A DNA stretch of 64,000 bases. Source: Amphiura filiformis. Its lineage: Eukaryota > Echinodermata > Ophiuroidea > Amphilepidida > Amphiuridae. Position 1 is the stretch's first letter, and every line of letters starts with the position of its first letter. The stretch covers positions 56,909,706 through 56,973,705 of the forward strand of contig NC_092636.1 of assembly GCF_039555335.1 (NCBI RefSeq), written 5' to 3'. The notes beneath the pieces are model-generated. The model was not told the DNA's origin and made no database searches. It was given only the letters and a program-made list of their open reading frames with translations. The position numbers were made by a program, and so were the translations under genes. Below, piece after piece: positions 32,001-43,300 of this stretch.

Positions 32001-34770
32001 GTGATATGTGATGAAGTAGTCAGTATGTTATCTGTAGTAGATAGTGAGAGAAATAGTGTGCTATCAGCAGTGGATAGGTGATGAAGTAGTGTGCAGTAGA
32101 TAGTGGATGAAGTACTTTGCTGTCAGCAGTAGATAGGTTTTGAAGTAGTTTGCTATTAGCAGTAGATAGTGGATGAAGTAGTGTGCTATTAGCAGTAGAT
32201 ATATGATGAAGTAGTGTGTCATCAGCAGTAGAAAGTGCAGTTGTGTGTTATCATATCAGCAGTACACAGTGGACAAGTATTGTGTTATCTGCAGTAAATA
32301 GTGGATGATGTAGTGTGTTATCTGCAGTAGATAGTGGATGAAGTAGTGCGTTATCTGCAGTAGATAGCGGATGAAGTAGTGCGTTATCAGCAGTAGAAAG
32401 TGCAGTAGTATATGTTATCAGCTCAGCAGTAGATAGTGGACAAGTAGTGTGTTATCTGCAGTAGATAGTGGACAAGTAGTGTGTTATCTGCAGTAGATAG
32501 TGGATGAAGTAGTGTGCTATTATCAGTAGATATGTGATGAAATAGTGTGCTATCAGCAGTAGATAGATTTTGAAGTAGTGTACTATCATCAGTAAATAGT
32601 GGAGGAAGAAGTGTGCTATCAGCAGTAGATATAGGTAGTGTGTTATCAGATGTTATAAGTAGATATGTGATGAAGTAGTGTGCTATCAGCAGTAGATAGT
32701 GGATGAAGTAGTGTGTTATCAGCAGTAGATATGTGATGAAGTAGTATGTTATCTGTAGTAGAAATTGGATGAAGTAGTGTGTTATCTGCAGTAGATAGTG
32801 GATGAAGTAGTGCGTTATCTGCAGTAGATAGTGGATGAAGTAGTGCGTTATCTGCAGTAGATAGCGGATGAAGTAGTGCGTTATCAGCAGTAGAAAGTGC
32901 AGTAGTATATGTTATCAGCTCAGCAGTAGATAGTGGACAAGTAGTGTGTTATCTGCAGTAGATAGTGGACAAGTAGTGTGTTATCTGCAGTAGATAGTGG
33001 ATGAAGTAGTGTGCTATTATCAGTAGATATGTGATGAAATAGTGTGCTATCAGCAGTAGATAGATTTTGAAGTAGTGTACTATCATCAGTAAATAGTGGA
33101 GGAAGAAGTGTGCTATCAGCAGTAGATATAGGTAGTGTGTTATCAGATGTTATAAGTAGATATGTGATGAAGTAGTGTGCTATCAGCAGTAGATAGTGGA
33201 TGAAGTAGTGTGTTATCAGCAGTAGATATGTGATGAAGTAGTATGTTATCTGTAGTAGAAATTGGATGAAGTAGTGTGTTATCTGTAGTAGAAATTGGAT
33301 GAAGTAGTGTGTTATCTGCAGTAGATAGTGGATGAAGTAGTGCGTTATCTGCAGTAGATAGTGGATGAAGTAGTGCGTTATCTGCAGTAGATAGCGGATG
33401 AAGTAGTGCGTTATCAGCAGTAGAAAGTGCAGTAGTATATGTTATCAGCTCAGCAGTAGATAGTGGACAAGTAGTGTGTTATCTGCAGTAGATAGTGGAC
33501 AAGTAGTGTGTTATCTGCAGTAGATAGTGGATGAAGTAGTGTGCTATTATCAGTAGATATGTGATGAAATAGTGTGCTATCAGCAGTAGATAGATTTTGA
33601 AGTAGTGTACTATCATCAGTAAATAGTGGAGGAAGAAGTGTGCTATCAGCAGTAGATATAGGTAGTGTGTTATCAGATGTTATAAGTAGATATGTGATGA
33701 AGTAGTGTGCTATCAGCAGTAGATAGTGGATGAAGTAGTGTGTTATCAGCAGTAGATATGTGATGAAGTAGTATGTTATCTGTAGTAGAAATTGGATGAA
33801 GTAGTGTGTTATCTGCAGTAGATAGTGGATGAAGTAGTGCGTTATCTGCAGTAGATAGTGGATGAAGTAGTACGTTATCTGCAGTAGATAGCGGATGAAG
33901 TAGTGCGTTATCAGCAGTAGAAAGTGCAGTAGTATATGTTATCAGCTCAGCAGTAGATAGTGGACAAGTAGTGTGTTATCTGCAGTAGATAGTGGACAAG
34001 TAGTGTGTTATCTGCAGTAGATAGTGGATGAAGTAGTGTGCTATTATCAGTAGATATGTGATGAAATAGTGTGCTATCAGCAGTAGATAGATTTTGAAGT
34101 AGTGTACTATCATCAGTAAATAGTGGAGGAAGAAGTGTGCTATCAGCAGTAGATATAGGTAGTGTGTTATCAGATGTTATAAGTAGATATGTGATGAAGT
34201 AGTGTGCTATCAGCAGTAGATAGTGGATGAAGTAGTGTGTTATCAGCAGTAGATATGTGATGAAGTAGTATGTTATCTGTAGTAGAAATTGGATGAAGTA
34301 GTGTGTTATCTGCAGTAGATAGTGGATGAAGTAGTGCGTTATCTGCAGTAGATAGTGGATGAAGTAGTGCGTTATCTGCAGTAGATAGCGGATGAAGTAG
34401 TGCGTTATCAGCAGTAGAAAGTGCAGTAGTATTTTATCAGCTCAGCAGTAGATAGTGGACAAGTAGTGTGTTATCTGCAGTAGATAGTGGATGAAGTAGT
34501 GTGCTATTATCAGTAGATATGTGATGAAATAGTGTGCTATCAGCAGTAGATAGATTTTGAAGTAGTGTACTATCATCAGTAAATAGTGGAGGAAGAAGTG
34601 TGCTATCAGCAGTAGATATAGGTAGTGTTTTATCAGATGTTATAAGTAGATATGTGATGAAGTAGTGTGCTATCAGCAGTAGATAGTGGATGAAGTAGTG
34701 TGTTATCAGCAGTAGATATGTGATGAAGTAGTATGTTATCTGTAGTAGAAATTGGATGAAGTAGTGTGTC

Positions 34771-37700
34771 AAGGCCTACATTAGCACATATTGATTCCAG
34801 AGCAACAACATCCATCAATACAAGAGACTGTCTTAATATTCGTTTATGGAACCCCACGTCGGTCAGACATAAAACTACATCTGTATCTGACTGCCTTATT
34901 GGCGATAATGTTGACATTATGTTTATAACAGAAACGTGGTTAAATCAGAATGATAATGTTGTAATTGGTGAATGTAGCCCTCCAGGGTATTCGTTTGTTA
35001 ATGTACCCAGAGGTACAAGTGATCATGGTGGCATTGCAATAATCTCCAAAAGTTCTTTGAAACTGCACACTGTTCAGATTCAACATAGTGTTACCACCTT
35101 TGAATCTGCTTCTGTAATTGACCCGGCTTATGGCATTCAATATATTGTTATCTACAGACCCCCTCATTCCAAAAAGAATGGATTATTAACATCTACCTTT
35201 CTTAATGAGTTTGAGGATTTCATGGGTGAGATAGCCTTGTTCCCAAATAAGGTTGTGTTACTCGGGGATTTCAATGTGCATGTTAATAAACCATGGAAAT
35301 CTGATGTCAGACGATTTTTGACGTGCCTTGAGGTCTCTGGGTTTCACCAACACGTTAACCAACCCACTCACAGGTCTGGTAACATTTTAGATTTGATTAT
35401 TTCAAGACCTGAAGATAATCTTGTTCAAAATTGTGTTTCTCAAGGCATTTTCCTGCCGGACCATAGCATTGTTCATTGTTACCTGAATCGGAAAAGGCCA
35501 TCTCAAACCAAGAAACCCAGTAGAGTAAGGAATTATAAACTCATTGATAATGAGCAATTTAGAAGTGATCTTATTACTAAACTGGAATACTTTACTGAAC
35601 TTAATGATCCCATTGACAATTTGGTTATCTTATTTGATAGCAAGGTCCGGGATATTCTTGATCACCACGCCCCTGAGGTTGTTAAAATGCGCACGGTAAG
35701 AACCCGCTTTCCATGGTATAATAGTACTATCAAAGAAGAAAGGCAAGCGCGTAGAAAGTTAGAACGTAAATGGCGCAAGACCGGATCTGATGAGGATAAG
35801 CGAGCTTATCTTGATCAAAAGAATGCTGTTAATAATCTTATTGATTCTGAGAAAGCTAAATTCTATCAAAACAAATTTGCGAATAGCGATGTCAAGGGTA
35901 TGTTTCAGAATGTAAAAACCCTTCTCAACCAAAATACGCGTATCCTCCCTTCCTCAGACTCCACTGTGAGTTTGTGCAACCAGTTTGCCACTTTCTTCAA
36001 TGACAAGGTCACCACAATCAGAGAAGGTCTTGATTTGCATCCTGGTACCCAATCTCAATTTGTTGACTACTGCACTGAACATGTGTTCAGTGATTTCATG
36101 TTGGTCTCTGAAAAGGATGTTTGCAAACTTGTCAATGCTTCCTCCACCAGTACTTGTATTCTTGATCCAATCCCTACTTGGTTGATGAAAGACCACATTG
36201 AGCGTTTTATTCCATCAATTACTCATATCACTAATGTGTCTCTCTCATCTGGTATTTTCCCAGAACCTCTGGGCAAAGCTGTTATATCTCCTATCATTAA
36301 GAAACCTTCTCTTGATCATGATGAACTTAAAAATTACAGGCCGGTATCAAATGTGTCTTTTATATCCAAACTCATTGAAAAGGTTGTAACTCAGCAAATA
36401 ACAAATCATATCAATGACTGTAATTTAGGTGAAATCTATCAATCGGCTTACAAAGCCAACACAAGTACAGAAACCGCTCTCTTAAAGGTGAAAAGTGATG
36501 TGTTGAATGCCGCAAACAGGGGAAGTTGTCCTTCTTGCACTTTTAGATCTGTCTGCGGCATTCGATACCATCGACCACGGTATCATGCTCAAACGTTTAC
36601 AGGATAGAATTGGTTTGTCTGGTAATGTATTGCAATGGGTTCGTACATATCTTAATTGTAGAAGTAGTCGTGTATTTATTGATGGTTGTGTTTCCAATTC
36701 TAGCCCCCTTGTATTTGGTGTTCCACAGGGTTCTGTGATTGGGCCAATGATGTTTGTTATTTATACCTTGCCAGTGGGGGACATAATTCGTAAACATAAT
36801 GTCTCATTTCATATATATGCAGACGATACACAATTGTATGTTTCCTTTTGTCCTAACATCCCGGGTGCTGCTGAGAAGGCGTTGCAAAAACTTGAAGCCT
36901 GTATCCACGAACTGCAAAACTGGATGAATATAAATAAACTCAAACTGAACAGTGACAAAACGGAATCTTTCATTGCTGGATCCCATTATCGCCTTCAAAA
37001 GCTTCCGAATCTTGAACTCAAAGTTGGCCAAAGCATTATAAAACCATCTCCAAATGTTCGCAACCTCGTGGTGATTTTTGACAGTCATATGTCTATGACA
37101 AAACAGGTGAACTCCATCGTTTCCTCTGTCAACCTCCAGCTTCGCAACATCAGAAGAATACAGCATCATTTGGATACGGACACTAAACATCATGTTGTCC
37201 GGACCCTTATACTTTCGCGTTTGGACTATGGTAACAGCCTTCTCTACGGACTCAAGTCTCAAGATCTTCGCCGCCTTCAATCCCTTCAACACAAAGCAGC
37301 TAAGCTAATTTTCTCCGTTCCTAGACGTACTGATCCAAAACCTCTCATGAACAATCTTCATTGGCTTCCGATAAGCAACCGCATCCAATTCAAACTCTGT
37401 CTTTTGATTTATAAGTGCCTGACTGACTCTGCTCCACGATACCTCATCGATTCAATTAGTCTTAAGCCAACACCTTCCAGTGGCCCTGTTACAAGATCTG
37501 CCCTGGACAGAACTCTCCTAAACATTCCCATGTACAAGTTAACCTGTGGTGATAAGTCATTTACAGCTGCTGGACCGTCCATCTGGAACAGCCTGCCACG
37601 GAACATACGGGAAGCTTCTTCACTCACACAATTCAAAAAGCTGCTGAAAACTCACTTGTACAATTTTTAGTATTTTTCATTTTGTCTTTACATTGACTTT

Positions 37701-37805
37701 TCTTGTTTTCCACTGGCTGGTTATTGTTTGTTGTTGGTATTGTAGTTTTGTGCGTTTAGATCAATTTTTTGCATAAGCGCCTTAAATCACCTTTATGTAT
37801 GTATG
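34771..37805 (+). mobile_element. CR1/L2-like LINE inserted in the satellite
   Basis: It starts inside the ORF2 endonuclease N-terminus (5' truncated) and ends in TTAAATCACCTTTATGTATG with a (TGTA)n tail. A single frameshift separates it from coding competence downstream of the truncation. Satellite monomers resume immediately after the tail at 37806. There is no clear target duplication because both flanks are repeats. Confidence 0.9.
34772..37670 (+). pseudogene. CR1/L2-like endonuclease-reverse transcriptase, one frameshift
   Basis: Block 1 (to 36607) holds the AP-like endonuclease: MFITETWLNQ, VVLLGDFNVH, ILDLIISRP and LPDHSIVH, followed by a linker and the RT start (VISPIIKKPSLD, ELKNYRPVSNVSFISKLIEK). 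Block 2 (from 36507) holds motif A LLDLSAAFDTIDH, motif B GVPQGSVIGPMMF, motif C YADDTQLY, then SRLDYGNSLLYGL and the C-terminal AAGPSIWNSLP signature, ending at TAG after HLYNF. One base is missing near 36520 (AACAGGGGAAGTTG). The catalytic residues are intact. The N-terminal ORF1 is absent. Confidence 0.92.
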
Positions 37806-38627
37806 TATGTATCTGCAGTAGATAGCGGATGAAGTAGTGCGTTATCTGCAGTAGATAGCGGATGAAGTAGTGCGTTATCAGCAGTAGAAAGTGCAGTAGT
37901 ATATGTTATCAGCTCAGCAGTAGATAGTGGACAAGTAGTGTGTTATCTGCAGTAGATAGTGGATGAAGTAGTGTGCTATTATCAGTAGATATGTGATGAA
38001 GTAGTGTGCTATCAGCAGTAGATAGATTTTGAAGTAGTGTGCTATCATCAGTAAATAGTGGAGGAAGAAGTGTGCTATCAGCAGTAGATAGGTAGGGTGT
38101 TATCAGAAGTAGATATGTGATGGAGTGTGCTATCAGCAGTAGATAGTGGATGAACTAGTGTGTTTACAGCAGTAGATATGTGATGAAGTAGTATGTTATC
38201 TGTAGTAGAAATTGGATGAAGTAGTGTGTTATCTGCAGTAGATAGTGGATGAAGTAGTGTTCTATTAGCAGTAGATAGAAGATGAAGTAGTGTGTTATCA
38301 ACAGTAGATGTGTGGTGATGAAGTAGTATGTTATCAGCAGTAGATAAGTGGATGATGTAGTGTGTAGTGTTATCAGCAGTAGATAGTGGATACAGTAGTG
38401 TGCTATCAGCAGTAGAAAGTGGATGAAGTAGTTTGCTATCAGCAGTAGATAGTGGATGAAGTATAGTGTGTTATCAGCAGTAGATATTGGATGGAGTAGC
38501 GGCTAATCAGCAGCAGATAGGTGATGAATTACGTGCTTTCAGCAGAAGATGGTAGATGAAGTACTGTGTTATCAGCAGTAGAGAGTGGATGGTGTGTTAT
38601 TAGCAGTAGATAGTGGATATAGTAATA
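37806..38627. repeat. 33-bp satellite array, right part
   Basis: The same monomer and part of the 497-bp higher-order unit (marker near 37885) continue after the LINE. Monomers become more divergent towards 38600. Confidence 0.9.
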
Positions 38628-38671
38628 TAGCGGGACACGGATGAGTAAATGGGAGCGTTCACTAAAACAGG
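38628..38671 (+). repeat. Left inverted repeat flanking the LU gene region
   Basis: TAGCGGGA, 4 to 6 variable bases, then TGAGTAAATGGGAGCGTTCA and CTAAAACAGG. The reverse complement lies at 46211-46253. Weaker similarity continues inwards (TTTTTAGCTTCTTTC on both sides). Confidence 0.75.
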
Positions 38672-39515
38672 CGGAATAACTGAACCGGTAGAATCATTGA
38701 AAAGGTAAAGTTTATTTATCTGAACCTGACCCTCCTTATACTTAGGCCTACATTTCCTTTTTAGCTTCTTTCTTTTTAGTTATTAACGAAAAAAGATATT
38801 AACAAGTACCGAGCATCATCTTACATGCAAGCTTTCATTTTCAATATCGGGCAGATTTTCAAATTTGAACAAAACCTAAATGTTTTGCAAGGATTTCACC
38901 GAACAAAATATGAAATCCATTAACAGTTCGCATTGTGTTGAATGATCTTTCTTTCAAGCTTGGAATGAAGTGAATTGACGCATGCGTTATGTAATCACTT
39001 ATTTCTTCGCAATCAGTCAACCGATTTCAGTAAAATTAGCGCATAAGATGCAAAATAAGATGGGCTGCACGTTGATTTTTAGATTTTTGGATTCTGATGT
39101 CTATTTCACGAATGACTTCATGGACTGCTTATTCACAAATTTTCGGCTTTTCTAATCTAAAATTTTACACAATAATAGTTCCAAAATGGTCCACCAAATC
39201 GCTTCATTTTATTACTTTCTTCTATTTGGCCCTCCCATGTCTTCAAAAAACAAAAATAAAAAATACCCCTTGGGCAATGTTTTGGAACCCTTCAGAGGAA
39301 AAATTCACAATTGAAAGGGTCCAAAATTTTTTGAAAATACCCCTTCAGCAAAATGCTTAAAGAAACCCCTGGAAATTCCACTTAGGCCTACACCAAGTCT
39401 AACTTTAGACATGGTCTAACTCTTTTGTGCATACGGACCTCAGTGTTTCCTGTGAAAATGGATCAGATTTGATGAAGTCCTTTTTAATTAGGTAACACAT
39501 TTTTAATACTATTTA
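38672..39515. other. No gene recognised
   Basis: AT-rich spacer. The 87-codon frame at 39097-39360 shows no family features. Confidence 0.4.
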
Positions 39516-39519
39516 CAGA

Positions 39520-39668
39520 GTGTCCGTCCGTCCGTCCGTCCGTCCGTCCGTCCGCGCGCTATCGCGTCGCGCGGAGCGCTTTCGCTGAGTCCGCGCGCTA
39601 TTGCGTCGCGCGGATCGCTTGCGCTGAGTCCACGCGCTATCGCGTGCCGGCGGATCGCTTTCGCTGAG
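39520..39668. repeat. (GTCC)n followed by three CpG-rich 51-bp units
   Basis: About nine GTCC units run into three copies of a unit with CGCGCTATCGCGTCGCGCGG and GCTTTCGCTGAGT. CpG density is far above the surroundings. It lies about 700 bases upstream of the LU gene start. Confidence 0.85.
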
Positions 39669-40346
39669 TACCTACGGGCGCAGTGTGTGCAGCTGAAAGC
39701 ATTAGGCCTAACACTAACAGTGTGACTACCAGGTGCATCTCATCGGACCAATAGGCCTATTTTAAACCAATACGGAACGCGTGCATAGGCCTATTTCAGT
39801 TGAACATGATTATTTCCAGGGTCATCCAGATTAAATTAATCAGTTAAGGCATTATAACCCGTTATATTAGGCGTTATTGCGTTTACTAATTTCGGGGTAT
39901 TTTCGGGATCCTCCTTGGAAGACGTAGGCCTAGGCGCTAGGCCTATATCATAGTAGTTAAAAAGGTCAGGACAGGTATATTGGTAACGGGTGTTGGGCAA
40001 TTAGAGATAGGCCTATAACAAGAACTGTCCGACCCGAGAACCGCGAAATCTAGTTTTATATAAAGATCTGCGAAAAAAAGGGCAATGAGCAAAGAAAATA
40101 CGGAAAATACTCAAGCCTCTCACTTTTAAATGTACGCGTGTAAGAGGGTTACATGGCGCAGTGCGCACGCGTGACGCGGATCGCTCAATCCACTTACGCA
40201 ACGCGTGCGCCATGTTGCTAAGCGAACTCTCACGCAAAATTTATCAAGAACAACAAAATACGCTGAACACTTTTTTCCGCTTGACAGGAAGCAGAGCAGC
40301 AATTTGCCATACGGAAAGAGGACAAGAAGAGGAATTTTTTCTCAAA
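39669..40346. other. Upstream region of the LU gene
   Basis: The 5' untranslated region and promoter should lie here, but no TATA box or start site can be assigned. TAGGCCTA-like hexamers are frequent. ORFs overlapping 40161-40462 run in other frames over exon 1. Confidence 0.35.
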
Positions 40347-43300
40347 ATGCTGAAGTGGGTGGTCTTTCTAGCTGCCGTTGCGCTAGCAGGTTTGTTTTAA
40401 CTGAGCTTATTCTTGACATTTGTATTCAAAGATCTTTTACGAGTAAGATCCCGGCACGTTAACAATTTGACGGCGATCTTTTCGTTTAGACTACACAACC
40501 GTTTTCGCCAAACGTTTGTCAAACAATTGCCGAGCACAAACGTTTGTCAAACATTTTCGCAGACGCCCATAAACGTTTGGCAAACGTTTTGATCGCTAAA
40601 TGTTTGTCAAACGTTTGGCGAAAGCGGCTATGTAGGCCTACTGACTACCTCGCTAAATTATTACTTTTGCATCAATGTTTACTTTTGCATCAAGGTTTTA
40701 CAGTTGCCAAACACTTAGTCAAGGTTTAATGTATTCTTCGTCTTCTTGACAGTTGCGGTCCCCCAAACCGGGATCAGAAAATGCTTTACTTGTGAACGTG
40801 CCGACAGCAGCGAGGAATGCAATGGCGCCCATGTAAGTAATATTAAATACGAGTTATAAATATTCCTGGTTTATCTTGATTCAGTCTCAGAACATAGGCC
40901 ATTCTTGAGATGATTTTGATTGATCAAAAACAAAAATGAAATATGCGATATTCGCATGCTTGTTTACAAAAGGATTTTGCGCGAATTCTTTTTGAAGACA
41001 AAAATATTTAATATTTTTTGTTTATTACGCAACTCGAAAAAGGGCCCTTTGACTTTGTACCAATTTCGAGTCTGACTTGAAACTCAAAATTGGGAAAATT
41101 GACCAATTTTCGAGTCTTGTAAATATTTCTTTAATTTTGGAATGTTGTTTTGCATGTCATGCTACTCTTTTAAGCACATGAGCTGAGATGATAGGAACAA
41201 GCATCATTCTCATTCAGTTTGAAGCATACACGAACAGCGTCGTAACTTTCTTATCACCGCTCATGAGGCACTTTGTCAAAAGCTTTTGCAAAGTCCAATT
41301 ATTTTGCCATGTGGATGGTTGCACCTCCTGATTATGTCATGGATTCCAGTGCTTTAATTTGACCAGGATTTGGTCGGCCATTCTGGGTCCCCGCTGCACC
41401 AAACTGGTGTTTTGACCGCCATATTGCGACTAAAAGCCGCCTAACGCCTATGCAAGTACGAGGAGGGTTAATAATAGAGATAATTCCGCGGGGCGTCGCA
41501 TATTCATACATAGTCCTTTTGTTCGCAAGTAGGCCCTTCTATAGACATCCATTTGAAGTACCGTTTGATATGGTGCATGATTTTATTTTCTTTGTACCGC
41601 ACGTAAAAAGCAATAGACCATGTAGAAGCTGTGTGTTTTGCCGAAGGGAATTCTATTGTGTTGAAACTTTCATCATTCTTTTGTCTACGTGTGTTTTCGC
41701 CGCAGGTGTAAAACGGGTGATGGAATTCAGTTTAAAATTCCCGCCAAGGCCGAATCATTTCACATGTTGGGTGCATTGTAGCCGACGGGGACCCACTTAT
41801 GGCTGCCAGTGAGGTGTAGGAATGCGTGAAATGAGATTCGTGAATAAGAAAGCATCATAATAGTTGAAAGTGTCATGCATGTGAAATAAAATCTCTTAAA
41901 CTGCATCGTGAAGTTGTAAACATAATTAGGCCTATATTATCTTATTTGTCTTGCCGATCAAATATTTAATTCCACAAAATATGCAGGTTTTTAATTTTCA
42001 TCGATTCGTGTTTTTGTTTTTTTGTTTAGCTTGACCATTCCACAAGCCCACATGGCAACGGTACCTTGCATACTTGCCTCTTTGACAACCCGACATGTTT
42101 CTATCAATTCAAAATGAATGCAGCTCAAACTGGCGAAAGAATCTCCAAAGGCTGCATGGACTATGTAAGTACATTTATTTCACTAGGCCCGGTAAAATTT
42201 AAGAATCAGCTTATTATTGTTTAGGCCTGTAGCAAACAAATATGAAAGGTTGACATCACCGACTCGCCGAGAGAAGAACTAAAATCATTTCAAAATTATA
42301 TGCGAGGGTCATTCAAAAAGTTCTACCTTCTCTTTTATAAATTTGGTTCGGTACATTGCAGTTTCTTCAAACTTAGCATGCTTTTACATTGACTGTTAGT
42401 TGCAAATGTTTATTGAATGATACCCTTTCCAGATTTTTGTAGGTGACCTCAGAAGCAAAATGGAAATAGTACAAAATCGTACAACGTTTCCCTCCTACGA
42501 GATTTGCTCGATATGCAATGGTTATAAAATTCCAGTTAGTCATTTTACTCTATACAAACAATAACTTTTGGGCATCTAAAAAACCCACTAAATTTGATAA
42601 CCGTTCTTATCTGCTCTTAACTTATCTTTTCTTTGCTAACAAGCTCGACAGAATCTCGGAAGGTGCGGGTTGAACATGTTGAAGGGCCTTAGCTTATTGT
42701 ATTCAATTTCAAGTTTAACAATTTTTGTTATTGTCATGATCATTGTGTAATAAATACAAATTTATTTAAAGATGAAGTAAACTGCATTTCGCAAACTCTC
42801 AATTGATCTTTGTCGATCTAATCCTTCACAATATGAGGAAAACTCTTGACCTTTTATGAATCCACCTTTTCATCCCTCTTTTCCTTCTTTCCTAATCGCT
42901 GCATGCCCAGCCTTAAGTCATCTGATGTGACCAAATTGTATTTTATGGTCTCTTCAAGTTGGTCTTCTTATGGCTTCCTTGTAGATAGGCCTATATCATG
43001 TAGGCCTACAGATGTTCTCCATTTCCGCGGCGCTGAATCCTGATTTTCTTTTTACTTCGTCTACAACAGATGATAAAAGATATTCTCACGAGACATTAGC
43101 ATGATTAGGGAATAATCATGGAAAATTTGAAGAGGTTACTATTGGAAGAAACTATGGTGGAGGTAGAACTTTTTGAATGACCCTGTCACTTACTTTCGAG
43201 CTCGGGTACACTGTAAAAACAGTGTTTAGCGATTAAACACTTTTCTAAACAAAATTTTGCCACCACTTTGTAAACATGTTTAAAAGCTAAACATCATGTG

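Larger units (their letters stand above)
30044..34770. repeat. 33-bp satellite array with 497-bp higher-order repeat
   Basis: The monomer is close to GTGATGAAGTAGTGTGCTAT followed by CAGCAGTAGATAG, repeated with variants. From about 32300 a higher-order unit of 497 bp (about 15 monomers) recurs. Its marker GTAGAAAGTGCAGTAGTA lies near 32394, 32891, 33421, 33918 and 34415; the 530-base step has one extra monomer. Copies look almost identical. The minus-strand ORFs rich in LLLIAHYFI are the 11-codon reading of the 33-bp monomer and are not taken as genes. The array continues at 37806-38627. Confidence 0.93.

Noticed and set aside
30031-34772. Minus-strand hydrophobic repeat ORFs as genes
   Set aside because: They arise from a 33-bp satellite monomer whose length keeps the frame open; no start context or conserved domain.
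30044-38627. CRISPR-like array
   Set aside because: The repeats are contiguous 33-bp monomers without unique spacers, in a eukaryotic genome.
41450-41812. 120-codon ORF in LU intron 2
   Set aside because: Lies across an inverted-repeat element inside the intron; no domain or splice support.
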